Positions 1 to 10,446 of a stretch of 64,000 bases of DNA are shown piece by piece. A program made the position numbers and the translations under genes. This DNA is from Chloranthus sessilifolius (taxonomy: Eukaryota > Streptophyta > Magnoliopsida > Chloranthales > Chloranthaceae), in the NCBI GenBank assembly GCA_021018995.1, contig CM037597.1:31808936-31872935 (forward strand). The letters run 5' to 3'. Within the stretch, counting starts at the first letter, position 1; each line of letters begins with the position of its first letter. A model generated the notes under the pieces. That model had not been told where the DNA came from, did no database searches, and saw only the letters and a list, made by a program, of their open reading frames with translations.

Positions 1-2004
1 GAAATTTTTGTGTAATCCACGTGTTCTCTGAATCACTCTTATTCTTCCACTTGACCAAATACTTCTAAAGTCTCCCATGGTTGATGGACACAATCTGATC
101 TTCCAGCACATCTTCGATGGATCTCATATATTTTCTACGTAGGTGGGGCTAACGGTATGGGAAGGAAAATAATTAGGTCATCGAATGTAGAAAGCTCAAA
201 GGGGTTAGCAGTGATGGTTGAAGAGCCATGAAATGGAATAAGGTCCTCTACATTGAAAGTCGTGTTAATCCTCAAATCTAGCAAAAAATCTAAGATGTAA
301 GCATTAGAACCAGCACGCTTCAAGATCTGATAGGGTCCAACACCGCAAGCTTGTAACTTCTTTGCAACTCCTTGCAAAAATTGCTCATTTCTATTCCGAA
401 CCATCACAAAATCACCCTCTTGAAATTTTTTGAACCGTCTATGAAAATCTACAGAGAACTTGTAGTTCTCATTCTTTAAATTAATTATTTTCTTAATCAC
501 AGCATGCAACTCGTGAATGCAATATGCAAAAGTGGATGCAGACTCTGATGACCTTTGATGAATGGGCATTGGGAGAAAATTTATGTGTGTTCTAGTATTC
601 GGCTTACCCTTTCACTGGATGAGGTATGTCTGATGTGTCTTAGATTGCATTCTCCTTGCAGTCCAAGTGTTGTCAATTTTCGATTTATCTTTCCACTTAA
701 GAAGATACTCTCAATATGCTTGGTGTGTCTCTACCTTAGTAACAAAATATGGATCTCTCAAAACTGTTCCATCGGTCCTCTTCACATATTGTTCAGGCGG
801 GTATTTCGAAATCAATGAGTAGATAGGATTGGGCTCAGGTGGATAGGCATCAAGGAATGGGTCTGAAGGTTTTATTGCTAGGCCTAAGAAAGGTGTATGT
901 GTATCTACACTCAACTCGATTAACTCGTGTGTACTAGCTTCAACCAAAACCATAGACTCTGGGATACTCGATTCAATGGACCCTAATGGTTTTTGTGTAC
1001 CCAGTTCGTTGAGCTCACATGTACTTGATTCAAGGGGCACCAATAAGTCGTGTGTACCCAACTCTACGGATACCAATGACTCATAGACAAGTGGCTCGAT
1101 GGGTTCACGTGTGAGTGACTCAACATCACTACTCACAAGGGAAATAGAAGTCTCTTTAAGATGAACTAGACTCTCATCAGCTTCTTCTATCTCCTCTTCA
1201 CTCAGCACGGTACTAGGGTCGTACACTTCTTTCACTACCTTATTTTTTGGCTCCTTAGGACTCTCTCTTTTAGTCAATAAATTCTGAGTGAGAAATTTCG
1301 TGAGGCATTGGTATACAAAATGTCCAAACCCTTGACACTTAAGGCAATCAGGACACTTATCCGTCTTAATTTTCAAACCCCGAAGAAGGTGATGGTGTGT
1401 TAAAGGAACATACTTTTCAATAAGTCTCACCTTCATGTCCTCTCATGTGGAGATGTATTTATTTCGAAGAGATTCAGCACGACGTTCTACGCGAGTCCAA
1501 AAAAATTTGGCATTACCCTCCAACTTTTTTTTTGCTAGCCTAATTTTGTACTCCTTTGGTATGTCATACCAATCAAAATATTTCTCTACACTAGACAACC
1601 ACTCCACAAAGGTTTTGGGATTCATCCATCCCTCAAAATTTGGAACCTCATCTTAAATAGATTTGAGAAACTTCTCGGCTGGGTCATACTCGGGTTCACG
1701 ATAATGAGGGTATCTCCTAACTCTAGTTTCATCATGATTTTTGAGACTTTGCCAAGAATTTGAAGTGTAGCGATTTTCTTGTTTGGCTAGTACCCTTTCA
1801 TGACGGGTAAGGAAGTCACATTGACATGTAAGTGACTCATACATGATATTTGACACAAACACAACTCAAACACAATACTAAAAAAGACACACTATGAACC
1901 AACAAGGGATGAGGACTTTTGTCAAACACTAGACGTGCACACTAATGAAATAAAATGCAATAATATTGAAATGACATGCAATTATGAAACTAAGTGATGT
2001 AAGA

Positions 2005-2285
2005 CAAAAGTTAGACCCAAAAAAAAAACTTAGACAAAAGCTTTAAAAATATATATTTTTTTTTAATGCTGACAAAAAGTTAGACGAAGAATTTCATACA
2101 AAAGCTAGATAAACATTTTCAGACAAAAATTACAGACAAAAACCAGACAAACTTTTCAGACAAAAGGCAAATGAAAATTTTCAGACAAAAGCCAGACGAA
2201 AATTATAGAGAAAAAGGTAGACGAAAATTTTCTGACAAAAGCCAGATGAAAATTTTCAGACAAAAGCTAAACGTTTTCTGATTTT
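2005..2285. repeat. Minisatellite in the chromovirus leader
   Basis: About ten imperfect copies of a roughly 25-bp unit, of the form 'cagacaaaagccagacgaa' followed by 'aattt'. They lie between the primer-binding site and gag. Copies vary in length and sequence, so they are old or fast evolving. Confidence 0.7.
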
Positions 2286-2373
2286 ATTTTTTTATTTTTT
2301 TTAACCAAAAAAAATAAAACAAAAATAAACGCTAAAACTTATATGAGCACTAAAACTCTAAAACTAAATTGAT

Positions 2374-2387
2374 GCTCTGATACCAAT
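2374..2387 (-). other. Primer-binding site (tRNA-iMet type)
   Basis: On minus this reads TTGGTATCAGAGC, directly next to the LTR end. It matches the initiator-methionine tRNA primer site used by most plant LTR retrotransposons, and fixes both the orientation and the LTR boundary. Confidence 0.8.
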
Positions 2388-2388
2388 T

Positions 2389-3483
2389 TGATGCGGGAAC
2401 TTACTAAATGCAATGTTAGGGCTGAGATTATGATTAAAATTAATTTAATCAATTAAAATAACAATTTCTCATAACAAATTATCACGAAAATTCTATAAAT
2501 TTAATTAGGTAATTTAATTTTGGTCCAAAATAGTGTTACTTTCGTGTACGTTCCCTATCGCGGATCTAGAAGACTAGGGTTCTTATGAACGACTAGATCT
2601 CCGATAGTTTTAGGGCGTCGAACGAACTCGCAAGTGGGTTCTCTTGGTTCCAAACGAAAACAAAAGACTAATAAAATTAATAATGAACAAATATTGATTT
2701 AAGGCTTTTATGAGATCAATAAAATAATTAGGATTACGCTACTTAGGCAAACCGTAGATCTAAAAAAGATAGAGATGGAAGAAGAGTTTGCCTCGCACCA
2801 AACCGCAAGCGGGAATCGAAAAATCGCTCTCCGTTTTGAGAGAATCATACCCTCACGAAAATTTAGAACTCTCAATTTGCATAAGCAATTTTCATTAACC
2901 AAAAACTAATAATAAAAGTGTTTACAATCCTTTAAATAGGCTAGCCAAATGCATAAAATTAGAAATCCTAGTATATCTCTAATTCCTAATTCAAATAAAA
3001 GAAATATCCTAATTCTTCTGATACAATAAATTCTAAACAATAAGAAAACTAATCATATTTCTAATAAAAGAAACAACTCTTACTTTCTAAAATAAAATAA
3101 TAAAAGAGACTAATTCTAATTCAATTAGGATTCTTGAAATTCGTCACTTTATGTGTAGCCTCCGAAAACTGACCATAACTTCTTCAATACTTGTCAAAAT
3201 TGCTCAAATTTTGGCTCGTTGGAAAGCTACTTCGATAAGTTTTCAAATATGACTAATTTCGTATCAATATGACTTTATTTGATACTTCAAAATAGGTCAA
3301 ATATAAAAGTGACGGGATTGAAAGTTGAAGACCGTAATAAATTTTGAATTTTCTTCTTTCTGATCAAACGGGTCTTTAACGGGCATTTTTTTTTTTTAAA
3401 CTCATTTGTAGGTCCACTTTCTTTTTTGACGTATTCTCTTTATCTTACCACAATTCAAACAAGCAGATCTAAAATACACATCA
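2389..3483 (-). repeat. 5' LTR of the left-edge chromovirus
   Basis: A 1095-bp LTR. On plus it begins TGATG and ends CATCA, a 5-bp inverted terminal repeat. The boundary at 2389 is fixed by the adjacent primer-binding site. The duplication on its outer side would begin GGTTC at 3484, but its partner is off the window. The DNA beyond 3484 looks like intron of a VPS37-like gene. Confidence 0.75.
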
Positions 3484-3629
3484 GGTTCATTCCACCATTC
3501 ACATGTTAAGGCAATTCTCAATATGTATCTTGCTTCCATCATTTATTTTGATTGCTATACCTCTGTACTTGCTAGGCAGTTCATTGTAGAAGCTAATGCA
3601 AATAACTATATGTAATGTGTGTGGAATAG

Positions 3630-4609
3630 GGGAGAACTTGGAGAAAGAACCTCGCATTTTGGAGCTTAGAAACCAGGTGAGCTTTTGAAGCCTTTCTCCT
3701 CTTAATGCATGTCAAGCTCAAAAGTTGATGACTGACAGAAACCTTCCTGCTCCATTTGACTTTACAGGTGCAGAATTATTCGGACAACCGAGCTGGCTGC
3801 TGCTCAGGAGAAACTACATGAACGCGAGAGGCAAAAGGATGAAACTCTAAGCTTTTATGCTCCTTCAACGCTCCTCCAGAGGATGGAAGGCAAATATATA
3901 TGCATACATTACTTGTCATATGTTGTTTGTTAACACACAATCAAATGATTCAGACAACCATGATTTGAAAGTTTTAACATGGTCATTTCAGCAGAGCTGT
4001 TCACTAGATGCATTCAGACACGAAACATGCATGCTTATACATACATTTGTAGAAGGATAAATATGCTGTGACTTTAATTTACTGTGAATTAAGCATAAAA
4101 TTTACATCCAACACCATTGCAGAATGTGGCTGCACTTTAGCATCATGAGTAGGGCTATGAACTGGTCGGGTCATTATCCGACCTTGTTTTTGAATCGATT
4201 GGGGCACATAAACTTGACCCGTTAGGTCAGTTCAGGCTCAAAGTATTGAACCGAGCTTGGTTGGGGTCTGGTTGGGCAGGTTTTTGGGATTTAGAGTGTT
4301 TTGATCTGTGGCTTGTTTCTGCCCTAATCTACCCAACCTGACCCAATTTTTGCATTCGGGATGCTTTACCCATCATGTCTGGTCGGGGAGACTGGTTCAT
4401 CTCTGATGAGCACAAAGGGCCAAGCAGACCTAAATTTTAGCTCAACCTGACCCACCCATTCCTTCAACAACCCTTCTGCTCATTACTCAAGTATGCCATT
4501 TGAACTGATTGATATAAAATTGCAATGAGTAAGAGGAATCTGTTTACATTGTAAGGATGTTTTGTTTACGGATGTGATGAATAAGATAGAAGAAGAATCT
4601 GACACTACA
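3630..4609 (+). pseudogene. VPS37: VPS37-like (ESCRT-I subunit) gene fragment
   Basis: Three exon remnants match plant VPS37, the ESCRT-I subunit that helps sort ubiquitinated cargo at endosomes. Exon 3630-3676 encodes ENLEKEPRILELRNQ. Exon 3769-3889 encodes CRIIRTTELAAAQEKL followed by ...ETLSFYAPSTLLQRME. Exon 4572-4609 encodes DVMNKIEEESD. The first exon has an AG acceptor and a GT donor, and exon phases agree with a real gene. Signs of decay: one extra G (3768) at the second acceptor shifts the frame; the second donor is GC; the third acceptor reads ACGG instead of ACAG. The coiled-coil core of the Mod(r)/VPS37 domain is what remains; the N-terminus and last third are not visible. A MITE sits in its last intron. 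The left-edge chromovirus may have inserted into an upstream intron. Family identity is firm; pseudogene status is likely. Confidence 0.75.
4150..4476. mobile_element. hAT-like MITE with GGTCGGGTC ends
   Basis: The left end reads TAGGGCTATGAACTGGTCGG. The right end, reverse-complemented, has AAGGGTTGTTGAAGGAATGG then GTGGGTC. This is the 'AGGGCTGTxAAxGGGTCGGGT' terminus of a common plant hAT MITE group. The interior repeats GGGTCRG words. I could not find a clean 8-bp duplication. It lies in the last visible intron of the VPS37-like fragment. Confidence 0.5.
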
Positions 4610-5289
4610 AAAAAACTAGGTTGTTGGATTAGATTTTGTTCTTGTACTCTATTTCCTTATGCAAGAACTAAATAATTCTCAGTGGTGGAACAAATATTTC
4701 TCACTCAAATAAATTCTTCTTTTTTATTTCCAAAGTTTTTACCTCTTGTATTTCATTTCATTTTATTTGATTTAATAGAAGGGTGAGTACCCATCAACCT
4801 CAAGCGGTTTTATCGAAAAAAAAAAAAAGAAAAAAGGGAGCTGGCATGCAACCTAAGGGCCTACTTGTTAAACATAAGGTTCCAAACAACAATAATTTCT
4901 AGTGTCTTAACATAAGTTGTTAATCAAAGTGTGGGCTAAACCTGTTATCCGCATCTTATGTACAAATAGGATTGCTATGTTTGCAATCCAGCAGACTCAT
5001 CGAATGCCTGTTGGGTCACTCTATGTTGTTATCAAAAGAAATGTCACTATTATCCTTTTACCTATGCCTGAAATTGTGTTCAACCCTCCACCAACAAGAA
5101 CCAAATAACCTTGCTTTTGTGGTATTTAATATAGGCGCATAAGACGATTTGGTAACTTGCCCTTAATTGTTTTCGTAAATAGGCTAAAATTGAACTTCAG
5201 ACCTCTAGGTTGCGATAATAAATCTTTCTTCTTTTTCTAAGTTTCACAATGCACTCTTTGTACACAAAAACTACGGTAATGGTTGTTGG
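4610..5289. other. No gene seen; possible LINE 3' tail
   Basis: AT-rich DNA. At 4760-4826 the sequence ends in 'gcggttttatcg' followed by a long A run, which resembles the 3' end of plant L1-type LINEs, but no coding part is recognisable. Nothing else is supported here. Confidence 0.3.
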
Positions 5290-6374
5290 GTAGCACTGAT
5301 AGAGCCCACATGTTCTTTGAAAGCGCCCACATTCCAAATCATTAGAAAATCATTGATTGCTTCGGATCAGATGATAGAGATCATTTGTCACCCCAAGCTT
5401 TAGCACAATAGATCTTGAGATCATGTCGCACCTATCAGAAGATCAATTTTTTATTTCATGTGTCACAAATCCCCAAATTGGACCTACATTCACGTTTGAG
5501 CCTGATGTGTGTTATATGATTCAAAGGCCATTTTATAAGGATATGTGTGACACATGGAATAAAAAATTGACTGTCTCATTAGGTGCGCTATTGTTATGAC
5601 CTAAGTTTAATTTGACCCTACTTAATGGTAATAGATGGGTGAAGCACCAAGACCGGTGCTTGTGCATATATTGTATCTTAGCCCATATTTCTAATTTCTA
5701 ATTTAAGAAAAATCCTAAATGAGATCCGGTTTCTACAAAAATGGTAATCGAATCCTAAGAACCTACTGCTTTAAACGACCAAGGCAATTAAATCTCACAA
5801 TTCATGAGATTGCCTTGGTAATCAATTAGAGTCCTTAAAGGACTCTTGCTTTCTTTAACAAGGTCAACTTGCTTAAGTGGGCTCTTTCTCTAATTGTCTT
5901 TTTCTTATAAATAAAGAATTTAAAGAAAAATAGAGCTCATTACTTTTCTCTCTCTCTCTCTCTGTTCTTTCTTCTCGACAGAAACGCAACCGCCGTGTGC
6001 CACCTCTCTTCCTTGAACGAGATCCTCTACTATGCAACACTGCGAGCTCGACTCACCATCTTAACAGCAGTTGTGCATCCTATTATGGAGACTAATCATC
6101 CCCTATCGAAGTTCCTCATCGCTACAACCGATTTATCGTAAGAAAAGATTTCTCGTGAAAGGACTCGGGCGAATCGCCGCTCAAATCCAATCTCCATCAA
6201 CCCAAATCGCCGCGAGAATCGATTCACACTTCAACAAGTGGGTGCCTCTCAATCGATCTTAAATTAATTAGCCAATTTTTTAATAACGGGATCCTAATGT
6301 AAAATCTAAAATAAATCAGGATGAAAAAATCTAGAACTGCGTCAAAAAACTCGACTTGTGCATAAAATTATAAC

Positions 6375-6815
6375 CTCCACCAGTCGAAATTCAAAGTCGA
6401 CCAATCAAGATTATATTTTGAATAAGGGACTTTACTCTCTGGTTGAACTCGACCGATCGAAATCTTGATTCGATCAGTCGAGATTAAATTTTGTCCCCAG
6501 TCCCTTCAGGAAAATCGATCGATCGGGTTTATACAATTTGTTTGCTTACTATTGAAACAACTCGACCGATCGAGCCCCATTTTCGACCAGTCGAATCTAA
6601 ATTTCTCCTTTTTTCGTTCGAGAAAATCGATCGATCAAAAATCTAATCTTGATCGATCGAGTTTATATACTTAGTTGCTTACAGTTTAGACAACTCGACC
6701 GATCAAAACTCAATTTCGACCTGTCGAGAGATAGTTTCCTTCTGGTTTTTCTTCTCTTCTGATCTCGATTGGTCGAGACCAATTTTCGACCAGTCGAGAT
6801 TGACAGTTCTGAAAT
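6375..6815. repeat. Tandem block of CGACCGATCGAG-type palindromes in the solo LTR
   Basis: About three to four diverged units of roughly 115-135 bp. Each contains 'aactcgaccgatcga', 'ttcgaccagtcga' and 'aaaatcgatcgatc'. I do not see these words in the related 21028-32078 element, so the block is a recent or family-specific addition. Confidence 0.7.
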
Positions 6816-8217
6816 TGTGTTTCCTTTCAAAATCGAATTCCGAGTTTTTTTATGCTGAGACATCTGATTTAAGCGAAACAGGACTTGATTTTATAGTTTT
6901 TGAACATTCCACACACAATGGGAATGTCTGTTACCTCTTTTAAGACTCCTACGATCCTTGTATGGGCATGTGTATCTTTTTAGAGTTAAAAACATGCCCG
7001 ATTGCTTTACCGATAAAATCATCAAGTTTTATAGACACGACTACCCCCAATGAAGAGTAATTGGACTTAATCATAGAATAAATGTATTTAAATATTTCTT
7101 GTACTTTGTTTTTACTCAATGTTTGATGTTCTATGTTCCACTTCGATCTCTTTTATGTTCATAAAATGCTTAAGGTAGTATGCGATAGTTTCATTCTTAT
7201 AAATATTTCATCTTTAGCATATGATATTCATCATGTAAAAAATTACGATAGGACATATGCATGATAAGTTAAGAAATAAGATATGACACACAACATAAGC
7301 CTTTGTCACGATAGGATTTCTTTCACGATCACATGAAATTTGAAATGCAGGCACTCATGTACGGATATAACACTTCTATGGAAGTATGGGCTGCCACATG
7401 AAGTATATTCAGATTATTACGGAACCCGTCTCTTGGGAAACATGATTAGCGAAACCTATCGCACCATGGCCCATTTCGATTAAGTTATGAGAAAAAAATG
7501 AAAATTAAATATGTTAAGAAAGTGGGGACTTAAGCCCACGTCAATATGAAGTCGGGGCAAGAACCTATGCCCAGAACCGAATAATGATATAATAAGACAT
7601 GTTGTGAAGGTCAATTGAACATGAATTAATTTTTACACGAGTCATACCTTACGAGCCACTGTAAAGGTCAAGCGTCTGCAGCCGAGACGAGTCTTAAAGA
7701 CATTATGATTAACTTTATCTCGAACTAAAGGGATACTGTTGTACTGATGCATGCAATCTCATCTGGCTGGATAGTGATTTATATTGTGATATGAAGGTTA
7801 GGTAGTTATCTACACGTGGACCTAGCGTGATAGGCTCGAGCAGCGGCCCTGACACATGTCGTTTAATTAAAATAAGTAAAATACGAAGTACATTTTATAG
7901 GCGTATGGAGTATTAATAATAAAACTTCATATATGTCACATATGATAAGTTGATGAAACAGATAGGAAAAGAAATAAGAAATAGATGCATCATGTACATA
8001 TCATTCCATTATATGTTTTCAGTTTTGATATGTACGTTATGAGATTCGTAGACATTATTAAAATTTTACAAAACTGTTTGGTTTTATTTCAAAATGCACC
8101 GCAATTCAGGCGACTGCACACACGATCACCTAAGTAAGTTATGATGGAACGGTTGTACAACCCACTGAGTTTACGCGACTGAGTAAACTCAGCCCCTCCC
8201 AAAATCTAACAGTTTCA

Positions 8218-8346
8218 AGTGAGGACTCTGATCATCCTACCTATGATGACGTGGAGGCAGCTGTATCAGAGGCGACTTATGTAGATGAAGACGTCGGTTA
8301 CCACCTGGATGAGAGCGTAGATCCGACAGGCTTTTATGAGCCTTGA
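8218..8346 (+). other. Acidic open frame inside the LTR
   Basis: A 42-codon open frame ending in TGA, including EDVGYHLDESVDPTGFYEP. It follows 'aaaatctaacagtttca', which looks like a branch point and acceptor. The matching frame in the LTRs of the 21028-32078 element reads EDVGYHLDENVDPTDFYQH. In the best-aligned 20 codons six differences are synonymous third-base changes. Function unknown; it may be a leader peptide or a spliced exon. Confidence 0.45.
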
Positions 8347-8830
8347 GAGTTATTTTAGCTCTAGACTTTTATTTTCTTGAGAGACATATTTCCTGTTGAT
8401 TTTTTTTTTAATACATTTTGTGAGTTTACGTTTTGGACCATTTTACCCTACGTGAAACTTGATTTATTTTATCGCATAGATGCGTGATTAGGAAATTTAC
8501 CTTATTAATAGTTATATACACTTTTTGCTGTTATTTTTGAGCCATTAAAAGTAATATTAAAATGCCTCAATCTTATCGTCTATGTTGAAAAAGGGATTGT
8601 ATATATGTCCGTTTATCGCCTTAACAAGCGTACGGTGTCATAACACAAAATTTTAGGCCCTCGAGATTGGGTAAGAATTCTGGGTTGTGACAGCCATGAT
8701 CTCAAGATTTATTATATGGAAGATTGGGTGAAAAACGATCGTCATCATTTGATCTGCATCAATTAATGATTTTCAAGGGGTTTGGGCCGTGGGCGTACAC
8801 CAAATTGTTCTTGGCATACACCACACACCA

Positions 8831-9190
8831 CCAATAGAGAGACTTTGCCTTCTGTGGATCTGGGTCATGTGAAAATACCATTTAAGCCATCAAATGTGAA
8901 GGCCATGTATTAAAGATCTTTAACACCGAAGATCGGCATGAAACACGACCTCTATCATATGATCTAATGTAGAAATAGGTCATCGTCCGATTCAACAATT
9001 GACTGCATGGAATCAGATGATAAAGATCATTTTTCATGCTGATCTTTTGCAGAAAGGTCTTTAGATCATGACCTTTAAATCAAGCGATTAAGATAGTGTT
9101 TTCACATGACACAAATTCCCAAAAATGCAAAATCTTTTCATTAAGCGATTTTAGATGGTGTGCACGTAGCGAGACCTCTTTATTTATATG
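8831..9190. mobile_element. Second, more diverged copy of the palindromic MITE family
   Basis: Shares 'gatcatgacctttaaatcaa' and 'cacatgacacaaattccc'-type words with the other members. Ends are not defined. It abuts the split copy. Confidence 0.4.
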
Positions 9191-9336
9191 AGAACTTCAA
9201 GTCCACATTTTCAGGGGGGCAGTGTGTTTGTATTATATTGAAGGTTAATCAATCTCTCTCAAAAAAAAAACTTAATCAACAGTTTATATTGAACACCATG
9301 AGCACCTTTGTGGGTCAAATGGAAGACTAAATAATA

Positions 9337-9703
9337 GGTACTTTTATATACGCCCACCGGATCTTGAATTATGCTCACCAGAAAAATTATTGATTGCTTT
9401 AAAGTAGACGATGGAGATTGTGTTTCGCTCTATTCTTCCACACAAGGGATCTTGAGGTAATGAACATATCATCAGATGATTAATTTTTTACTCCACATGT
9501 CACATATCCCTAAAACGTGACCCTAAAGTCACATTTGAGTATGATGTGTGTCACATGACTTTAGGGCCACTTTGCGATCTATGTCATGTGGAATAAGCTA
9601 ACCGCCTAATGTGAAAGATGATTTTTATCATCTAATTTAAAGCAAGTAATGATTTTTCACGTCGGCGTATTTCAAGTTTCGGTGAGGGTATTTAAAGGTA
9701 TGC
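9337..9703. mobile_element. Palindromic MITE, Mutator-type, with 9-bp duplication
   Basis: A 367-bp element with imperfect terminal inverted repeats of about 75 bp (left 'cgcccaccggatcttgaa', right reverse complement 'ccctcaccgaaacttgaa'). It is flanked by TAAATAATA at 9328-9336 and 9704-9712, a perfect 9-bp duplication. Duplication length and long inverted repeats fit a Mutator-derived MITE. It codes for nothing. Confidence 0.7.
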
Positions 9704-10023
9704 TAAATAATATTTCAGTTTTGTTATATGAAATATATCATCCTACAAGCAAATATCAATGAAGCAATAAAAAGTAATAGAAAAATTCCAAAAAACAAAT
9801 ACTATCATATCATAACGAGTCACTATAGTATTGTAATGACCGCCACAATATTGTAGCGAAATGCTACGATATGCCCTTACTCCTTAGCCCTTTTAAGATA
9901 TTGGTGCAACTTGATATAATATCCTAACAATTTTGGATCTATTCGGTTATGTCGTTTTACTATTATAAGAGCAGACAAAGAGCTGCTTCTGCCCTTATAA
10001 GAGCTAACCCAAACACAGCCTAA

Positions 10024-10355
10024 GAGCATCTCGCTAGAGTTTGCTAAATCGGTAAAATAGCGACTCAAACTTGTCTTTTGCCCATCCAATAGAGATGTTA
10101 TCTGCGTCACTATTTTTGGCGAGCCCACCTCCAGTCGCTATTTTTAGCGAGCTTATGAAAATAAAATAATATTTTTTATCTCTTTGTCTCTCTCTCTTTC
10201 CCTCTCTCCAAACCTTACTAAAAATATTATTTTAAAAGAGTAGCTAAAATAGTTATCTCAGTGGAGATATTTTTTAAAGGGCAATAATTATAATAGAGAT
10301 TGACATGACAAGGATTTTAGATATTCAAATATAGCTATCGTTGCTCGATTTGCTC
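10024..10355. mobile_element. MITE, PIF/Harbinger (Tourist)-like
   Basis: Ends read GAGCATCTCGCTAGAGTTTG and, on the right reverse-complemented, GAGCAAATCGAGCAACGATA. TAA flanks it on both sides (10021-10023 and 10356-10358), as in Tourist elements. The short duplication is weak evidence alone. Just left of it (9990-10020) is 'gctaacccaaacacagcc', the end of another common plant MITE. Confidence 0.5.
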
Positions 10356-10446
10356 TAACTTCAGCCTTTATCTTTTATCTAAAATCGTACTTATTTGCTA
10401 TAAACTACTTAAGATATTTAATAAAAATAATTCTATACCCAATTTA

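Larger units (their letters stand above)
1..3483 (-). mobile_element. Ty3/gypsy chromovirus remnant, runs off the left edge
   Basis: Fossil LTR retrotransposon on the minus strand. In element order it shows an LTR (2389-3483), a tRNA-iMet-type primer site, a leader with tandem repeats, gag-like sequence (about 1862-711, with a CCHC-like C-x2-C-x4-H-x4-C motif near 1320-1350), then the integrase C-terminal region (569-135, with a GPY/F-like 'GPYQILKR') and a chromodomain-like end near 1-130 ('KYLVKWKNKS' then 'ENTWIT'). I recognise no protease, reverse transcriptase or RNase H in between, so it looks like an incomplete or non-autonomous derivative. It is broken in several places. The chromodomain points to the chromovirus branch; the clade is not resolved. 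The other LTR lies outside the window. Confidence 0.8.
5592..8692 (+). repeat. Solo LTR, Tekay-type gypsy
   Basis: A 3101-bp solo LTR that starts TGTTATGACC and ends GGGTTGTGACA. It is flanked by GCTAT (5587-5591) and GCCAT (8693-8697), a 5-bp duplication with one change. Both ends and several internal blocks match the LTRs of the 21028-32078 element, so it is a related family in the opposite orientation. A TATA-like TCTTATAAATAAAG lies near 5905, followed by a CT run. It contains palindromic repeats (6375-6815) and an acidic open frame (8218-8346). Confidence 0.85.
5290..8830. mobile_element. Palindromic MITE split by a solo LTR
   Basis: Two halves, 5290-5591 and 8693-8830, are inverted copies of each other over about 70 bp ('gaaaatcattgattgcttc' on the left; 'gaaaatcattaattgatgc' when the right is reverse-complemented). 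The 3.1-kb solo LTR lies exactly between them. The family has other members at 8831-9190, 9337-9703 and about 46690-46870. Outer ends are approximate. Confidence 0.55.

Noticed and set aside
4571-4760. Further VPS37 exon sequence after 4609
   Set aside because: Weak local resemblance to the next VPS37 residues, but not enough to separate from chance.
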